Part shown: positions 58,198-64,000 of the stretch, piece by piece
Position numbering within the stretch: the stretch's first letter is position 1
How the letters are laid out: every line of letters starts with the position of its first letter
Source: Costus lasius
Lineage: Eukaryota; Streptophyta; Magnoliopsida; Zingiberales; Costaceae
Assembly: GCA_027563935.2 (NCBI GenBank)
Contig: CM050449.1
Location: 77,717,178 to 77,781,177 of the forward strand
DNA: 64,000 nucleotides
Direction: 5' to 3'
Translations under genes and position numbers: made by a program
Notes under the pieces: model-generated
What the model was told of the DNA's origin: nothing
Seen by the model: the letters and a program-made list of their open reading frames with translations, nothing else
The model's database searches: none

Positions 58198-59878
58198 TGA
58201 AAGTCCCCTTCAAGGGGGAGCGCAAGGAGATGAAACCCTAAATAAGGGGGGCGCATGTAATATTTCTAGGGAATTCATCATCAAGATCGCATGTAGTTCA
58301 TATGATTAACTTGTATAACCGAAAAAGATCTCAAAGGGATCATACCAACGCCATTAGGATGGATGTCGGCTTGGAAGCAAAGACCAAAAGAGATCTTCTC
58401 CACAAGTGACGCACACAAAGTGATGTTGCCTACCCCTTGTGATCCTTGTGCTAGCAAGATTCTTCAAGGGTCCTTGCCGTATGGAAGAAAGGGGGGAGAA
58501 CTTCTTGCTTGGCGAGAGTTCCTCGTCGTTCACCACTTCTCCACACGAGAATGCAACGTCGAGAGCAAGAGGGAGAAGAGAGACGTTACTCTCATAAACA
58601 TGTGGAGGCGTTACCATCTATTGGAATAATGCACCTTCCAAATATGGCAACCCTTCAATGTGTGATGCGTTCACTCCAAGTGAACCGATCACCATTTCTT
58701 CCCCTTTGAACCATGTGCTCATGTAATGAGCCAGTTCAAATTGATTTGGTTCAAAGACCAAATAACCCAAGCCATTGGTCTAGATCACAATAAACCCTAA
58801 AGGTTCAAGATCTAACCGTTCATCTCCTGATGCTCCTGATCTCACCGATCTAGCATCCAATCTCTCGATCGAAGCTTACCGATTTCAAGCCCTAATCAAT
58901 CAAACATGATCAGTCCAGATCTCACTTACAATCAGAGACTCAATCCCTTCAAACTGAACCCAAACAATTCAGTCCACACGATCTGACTTAAGTAAGCCAT
59001 ATCATCAAATTGTGCGACCCTGAGGGTTTCCTTTAGATGTCGGTAACGATAACTTTCATTATCACGATCAGTGAGGGGTATCTAGCAACACATCACTGTC
59101 TCCCGATATAAAGGAAAGAGTCTTCCAAGACTACACCCAAACCACAGCACAAGTGTGAATCCACTTCACAAGGCATACATGTTTCCTTTGCCACTGGATG
59201 TTCTTATTGGACAAGCGTGTCAAGCCTGTAGCTCTAATATGATGAGCATGATTAGACCAGATGAACATAGTCACCTGGGTATGGCCATACACTTTCTCAA
59301 TCATCTCATTTAGGGGGGCCCCTTTAGAACATCACACTCCTTAAACAAGGAGACGGCAATCCTATATCTATCACTAGTGTCCTAACCTGACTCATGATCA
59401 TTATCCAAGATAGTCTATAACCATTATGTTTCAAATGATATTGAACTACCTCAAAACAATGACAATCATCATTTAGAAACACAAGTGATCTCAAGTCAGA
59501 GGACATGTGCCACTTGATGCATACAAGGATTATTCACATTGTGACAAGCAATTGAATATCCTATTAGGGTCTGTCCAGTACATCCAATGTACCCATGAGT
59601 CTACATCTTATTCCATGCTCGAAGCATCCTATAAGATTAGAACACATATTAGTCTCAATCATATCAAGGCTGTCTCATGTTCACCAAGATATCTCGACTA
59701 AGGACATTACAGCATGTCAGCCTAGCTGAACAGCATTGAGACATTATTCAGAAGCATACTTATTGCAGCAGACAATGTAACATACTGAATAACAACCATT
59801 GCCTTTATAAACATAAGAGTTTATACATGATACAGAATGAATCCCAAGGCCTCAAACATTAGCCTTAAGGGCATACCT
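58198..59878 (-). repeat. Family-1 copia LTR J, inverted, outer end cut by K
   Basis: 1681 bp reading (minus) ...GGTATGCCCTTAAGG at its right and ...GGGGACTTTCA at 58198. It lacks only its first six bases (TGTTGG), displaced by element K. It sits in the leader of F; left flank CATAT (58193-58197) is the likely target site. Either a solo LTR or the 3' LTR of a minus-strand element continuing beyond K. Palindrome at 59279-59290. Confidence 0.9.
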
Positions 59879-61170
59879 GTCACATCCCGTTATCTTAACC
59901 CCAAACAAGTAACACAGGTCATAGAGAAACAGGATGTTATCATACAAGATCGATTCACATGCTAGGTAAAACCAAGTTCAAGAAAACACGATCTGAAAAT
60001 TTTCGAGAATCCATACATAGAATCTCAGCGAAAACACAATTTCAGAAATGTACCTGCCACCACGCAATACTTGCACTAGACATATGCAAGTTCACATTTA
60101 TATCAAATCCGATTGAAAAAACATAAGTCGACTCGAAATTCAAAGCAAAGCCACAAAATCGATTCTATAAACTCATGAAAATAACATGAATAATACCAAA
60201 CACCGAAACCAGGCCAAAGCCCGCGGTGACACAAAAATCAAAACTTCAAAACTTAAAACTGCCACAACCGGCAACACAAGTTCACATAATTCGGCCACAA
60301 CCGGCCCCAGTTAATTAAGCACAAAAGTCTTATACATTAACCAGCATAATATCCATATCAACGCTAACTCAAGAAATGCGCCCCTGCTCTACACCTGAAA
60401 ATAGTGAGGGAGTGAGCTACACAGCCCAGTGAGTGGATAGTCTCAAACGACCATCCATAACATACACTCAAAAATACATGCAGATTATTTTAAAAACATT
60501 TAACAGAATATCATGTCAACATATAACAAAATTAAAGGACAGAACTCATATAAAACAATCAGGTGTAAACTGCTAAGACATCATTGTCACCAAAGAGTAA
60601 CCAGGGTTCTAGAGCTATACTCTAAACCAACTAATGACTTAATTGTCCTAGTTGTCCAGCATAATCAATAGTGACCATTATGGTCCAACCCGGCTTTGGC
60701 CTAAGCACTGGGAGAAGCCTGCAAATCACATGCAACATATATACATGGACAGTGTGTAGACTCAAGAGGTAATCACCACCTGGTCAAGATGTGATACCTT
60801 GATCTACACCACCCCATAATCACAAAAATCTAAGCGTCTAAGAGTGATGACATCAAGAGGTGGCCCCTGTCCGACCAAGACATGGCACTTTGCGTCTTAT
60901 ATCACTCGTTCTCCCAAAGGGTTCCTTAACTGGACAACACCAGACACATCTTATATCTTATTTCACAAAAGTGGACTCCTAAGTGTCAACTAAACTCTAG
61001 GATAGTCATTTTTATCACAATAATCACATCAGGCAGGCTGAACAACAACCCCCTCACATATCACAATACAGGGCTGAAATCTCCAACCCTTAACATATCA
61101 AATATAGACTATCCCCTTGAGTACACAGTTACACTTAGCCTTAGTCCTAACCATTCCATGACCACAACAC

Positions 61171-61274
61171 ATATTATTCAAAAATCACATAACCACATAA
61201 TATTCGAAAATCACATAACCACATAATATTCAAAAATCACATAATCACATAATATTCAAAAATCACATAATCAC
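61171..61274. repeat. 26-bp tandem repeat, four copies, in LTR K
   Basis: Units start at 61171, 61197, 61223 and 61249 with consensus ATAATATTCAAAAATCACAT plus six bases. Confidence 0.93.
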
Positions 61275-61638
61275 ATAGTAGTGTAGTCCTTAGGTTTCAT
61301 GCTGATTAGTTCAGTCTAACCTTGCTATGTTATCACCCAAGTTTCTCAAACAAAGATACATGGCCATAAATATATAACCATAAATATATAACATGCTACA
61401 CACATAAAGAAACATTCATGGATTGCATTTAACAAGCATCCATAAAATCAACATAAAATTAAAACATGTATTCTTACAAACTACTTTACAAATTACTACA
61501 TGTAACCCACGGTTTCTACAACATATTATCTACCTAAATCTTAAACCTTAGTTAACAAGAATTTCAAGAATATCTACTTAAAATCTAAAACCATAATTAA
61601 TAAGAGATTCATGCAAGCTACTTAAATTCCATGTAAGA

Positions 61639-61740
61639 AATATCAAAATTTCGCTTCTCATAAGAATATCAAGATTTCGGTTTTCATAAGTAATATCAAG
61701 ATTTCGGTTTTCATAAGAATATCAAGATTTCGGTTTTTAA
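61639..61740. repeat. 26-bp tandem repeat, about four copies, in LTR K
   Basis: Units at 61639, 61665, 61692 and 61718 (last partial), consensus AATATCAAGATTTCGGTTTT plus six bases. Unrelated to the array at 61171. Confidence 0.9.
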
Positions 61741-62214
61741 CATGGTAAAGTTTCCAAGAAATCAAAGGTATCATTTAACACAAACACAACCAAATTGATA
61801 GATCTAATAAGACACTCCACTCACCTCAACCGAGAATACCAAGATGAAGATCTCTCCAAAATTTTCGTCTAAAGCCTTGAAGTGATCCTAGAAAGACGCC
61901 AACAATGGAAAAGAAACGCCTCCAAACACCAAAGACGCCGGCCAAAAAGAAGAGGAAGAAGAAGACCGTCTCCAAGCCTCCAAGAATCGCCAACTCTTGC
62001 CCTAGCCGTCGTCCAAGGTTTTCCTCAAGCCAAAAATCGCCAACTTTCCTTCCCTAACCCCAATTACCCACTTAAAATTTGGGTTTTTTTTTTATTTTTA
62101 ACCCGCTAACTAATTAATTCAAATCCATCTAATTTAAGTGCAAACCCAATAACTAATTAATTTAACCATTAACTAACAATTTAACCATTCACTTAAACGA
62201 AAATCCAATAAGGA

Positions 62215-62390
62215 TTAACTTAACATCCAATAAGGTCTATTTAATTAATTACAAATTAACAACCAATAAATTTCTAATTAATTAATTATAAATTAACAAC
62301 CAATAAACTCTAATCAATTAATTACAAATTAACAATCAATAAGCCAGTTAATTAACATCCAATAAACTAGTTAATTAGCATCCAATACTG
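62215..62390. repeat. Degenerate AT-rich tandem repeat in LTR K
   Basis: Recurring TTAATTA...ACAAATTAACAACCAATAAA units of about 40 bp, then shorter TTAATTAACATCCAATAAAC units. Copies are imperfect and boundaries approximate. Confidence 0.7.
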
Positions 62391-62470
62391 CTTAACGTAA
62401 TATCCACAGTCAATGATTTTATTTAAATCAAAATAATACTTACCAGGACTTAAGATCCTTGGATCTTACA

Positions 62471-62484
62471 TACCTCCCTCCTTA
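62471..62484 (-). other. Polypurine tract of element K
   Basis: Minus strand TAAGGAGGGAGGTA immediately before the LTR; plus-strand primer. Confidence 0.8.
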
Positions 62485-62499
62485 TAAAGCTTTAGTCCT

Positions 62500-64000
62500 C
62501 TAAAGCTCAACATTCATATCATCAAAAAGATAAGCATAAAATTTCCTCATATCAGCTTCAGTCTCCCAAGTCGCCTCCTCAACCGACTGATTTCCCCAGA
62601 TAACCTTTACCAAAGGTATAGACTTATTCCTCAGAACCTTATCCTTTCTATCAACAATCCGGAGAGGTCTTTCTTCAAAGGTCAAATCACTCTGAATCTG
62701 AAGAGGTTCCAACTCCAATACATGAGATGGATCAGGATGATATTTCCTCAAAGCAGAAACATGGAACACATTATGCACATGATCCATAGCAGGAGGTAAA
62801 GCTAACCTGTAAGCCACTGGACCAACTCTCTCAATAATGTCAAAAGGGCCTACAAACCTAGGGCTCAACTTGCCTTTTTTGCCAAACCTCATAACACCCT
62901 TAGTAGGTGACACTTTCAAGAAAACATGATCCCCTACCACAAACTCCAGGGAACGACGACGATCATCAGCATAACTCTTCTGTCTGTCCCGAGAAATCTT
63001 CAGTTTATTCTGTATCTCACTGACCTTATCAGTAGTCTCCTGTACTGCATCAGATCTCAAAATCATTCTGTCACCAGTTTCCTCCCAACACAAGGGAGTC
63101 CTACACCTTCTCCCATACAATGCCTCATAAGGAGCCATCTGAATACTGGAGTGGAAACTATTATTATAAGTGAACTCTATCAAAGATAGATCCCGGTTCC
63201 ACTCAGAACTCCAATCAACCACATAAGCTCTCAACAGGTCTTCTAGAGTCTGTATAGTACGCTCCGTCTGGCCATCAGACTGAGGATGGTATGCTGTACT
63301 AAAACTCAACTTAGTACCCAAACCCTCCTGTAAGCTCTTCCAAAACCTGGACAGAAATCGAGAGTCCCTATCAGACACAATATCAACAGGCACTCCATGC
63401 AGTCTGACTATCTCATCAATATACAATCTAGCCAGTCTCTCTAAAGGATAAGTCATCTTGATCGGGAGAAAGTGGGCTGATTTAGTGAGTCTATCAACAA
63501 TCACCCAAATAGCATCATGACCCAATCTGGTTCTGGGCAAACCACACACAAAGTCCATACTGATGCATTCCCACTTCCACTCAGGAATAGGAAGGGGCTG
63601 CAACAAACCACCAGGCTTCTGGTGTTCAGCCTTTACTGTCTGACAGGTTAAACACCTAGAGACAAAATCAAATACTTCTTTCTTCATACCCGGCCACCAA
63701 AAACTCTTCTTGAGGTCCTGATACATCTTAGTTACACCAGGATGTAGAGAATATTTGGAGTTATGGCTGTCCTCCAATATTTCTTTCCTCAAGCTCGGTT
63801 CCTCAGGGACACACACCCTTCCACGGAACCGAAGAACACCATCATCAGACAAGCTAAAATCCTGAACTGCGCCTGTAACCAAACTATCCCTGATCTGAAT
63901 TAATTTCGGATCCACAGATTGCTGATCTCTGATCTTCTGCAACAAAGCAGACTGTACTCTGAGGAAAGCCACATATCCAGACTGAACTTTAGGAGAAATA
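62500..64000 (-). CDS. pol: Gypsy integrase with C-terminal chromodomain, partial (element K)
   Basis: Open from the right edge (frame continues past the first internal start at 63972) to the stop at 62500, about 500 codons. Residues from 63972: zinc-binding HHCC near 70-112 (LHPGVTKMYQDL...CLTCQ); integrase core with first Asp in SMDFVCGLP near 138, second in IVSDRDSRF near 200 and Glu in GQTERTIQ near 235; GPF/Y-type module (SPRFVGPFDIIERVGPVAYRL) near 375; then a chromodomain-like C-terminus (PLVKVIWGNQSVEEATWE) near 460. That C-terminus defines chromoviruses and is thought to guide insertion through histone marks. No lesion seen; RT and gag would lie upstream, off the window. Confidence 0.93.
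   Translation of the reverse strand, partial: ISPKVQSGYVAFLRVQSALLQKIRDQQSVDPKLIQIRDSLVTGAVQDFSLSDDGVLRFRGRVCVPEEPSLRKEILEDSHNSKYSLHPGVTKMYQDLKKSFWWPGMKKEVFDFVSRCLTCQTVKAEHQKPGGLLQPLPIPEWKWECISMDFVCGLPRTRLGHDAIWVIVDRLTKSAHFLPIKMTYPLERLARLYIDEIVRLHGVPVDIVSDRDSRFLSRFWKSLQEGLGTKLSFSTAYHPQSDGQTERTIQTLEDLLRAYVVDWSSEWNRDLSLIEFTYNNSFHSSIQMAPYEALYGRRCRTPLCWEETGDRMILRSDAVQETTDKVSEIQNKLKISRDRQKSYADDRRRSLEFVVGDHVFLKVSPTKGVMRFGKKGKLSPRFVGPFDIIERVGPVAYRLALPPAMDHVHNVFHVSALRKYHPDPSHVLELEPLQIQSDLTFEERPLRIVDRKDKVLRNKSIPLVKVIWGNQSVEEATWETEADMRKFYAYLFDDMNVEL

Larger units (their letters stand above)
59879..62470 (-). repeat. 3' LTR of element K
   Basis: 2592 bp, on the minus strand TGTAAGATCC...GGGATGTGACA. 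AT-rich, with three tandem-repeat arrays. A 75-codon basic ORF at 61882-62109 is not a recognisable gene. Full length cannot be confirmed without the 5' LTR, but both ends are clear. Confidence 0.88.
59879..64000 (-). mobile_element. Tekay/Del-like gypsy chromovirus K, 3' end
   Basis: Minus-strand gypsy element: integrase and chromodomain coding (62500-64000), purine tract, 3' LTR (59879-62470). Inserted six bases from the end of LTR J; ATACC at 59874-59878 is the expected target copy. The other part, with RT, protease, gag and 5' LTR, is right of the window. Confidence 0.9.

Noticed and set aside
61171..61274. Regularly spaced direct repeats considered as a CRISPR array
   Set aside because: Units are directly adjacent with no unique spacers, inside a plant LTR.
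61882..62109. 75-codon strongly basic ORF (RRRPKRRGRRRP)
   Set aside because: Lies in the LTR of K on the strand opposite to its transcription; looks like a compositional artefact.

Overview
The window is nuclear DNA from a flowering plant (species not identifiable from the sequence). Every base can be assigned to LTR retrotransposons inserted into one another. I see no host gene, tRNA, rRNA or CRISPR array. The plant assignment rests on Ty1/copia elements of the Angela/BARE type (1.7-2.1 kb LTRs, long leaders, initiator-Met tRNA primer site), Athila-type Ty3/gypsy elements (Asp-tRNA-type primer site) and a Tekay/Del-like chromovirus.

Elements, named here for reference. Copia family 1 (LTR about 1.68-1.74 kb, start TGTTGGGGTATGCC): D (minus, 1-5135, runs off the left edge), B (plus, 7815-16959), A (minus, 18010-38708, interrupted), E (plus, composite, 20203-31712), F (plus, 55042-58197, truncated), J (minus LTR, 58198-59878). 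Copia family 2 (LTR about 2.1 kb, start TGTTGGTGTATATGCC): C (minus, 5136-42990, interrupted three times) and S (solo LTR, 52896-55023). Gypsy: G (Athila-like, plus, 42991-51545), H (Athila-like pol remnant, plus, 51546-52895 and 55024-55041), K (chromovirus, minus, 59879-64000, runs off the right edge).

Order of insertion. H is the oldest platform. G lies in H, C in the 5' LTR of G, and D, B and A lie in C (3' LTR, integrase region, and the gag/protease boundary). E lies in A, just before its RNase H domain. H also took the solo LTR S and element F. J lies in the leader of F, and K lies in J. Perfect 5-bp target duplications are visible for B (CATTA), A (GACAA) and E (CTGAG), with a 4/5 match for S. 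LTR divergence counted by eye follows the nesting: G 13/171, C 6/614, B 13/1683, A 2 substitutions plus one G-run length change, E none.

Coding state. D is open over the 1.67 kb visible. A has an unbroken frame of 1295 codons once E and one target duplication are discounted. E has one frameshift in the gag zinc knuckle. B, C, G and H are multiply broken. The K integrase-chromodomain reading frame is open. Within an intact copia copy, gag forms the particle, protease cleaves the polyprotein, RT/RNase H copies the RNA from the tRNA-primed site beside the 5' LTR, and integrase inserts the cDNA.

Most worth checking: a conserved 3' splice-site signature just before gag, which suggests a leader intron; paired leader hairpins whose stems covary between families; and the composite E element with a perfect 3.8 kb direct repeat.
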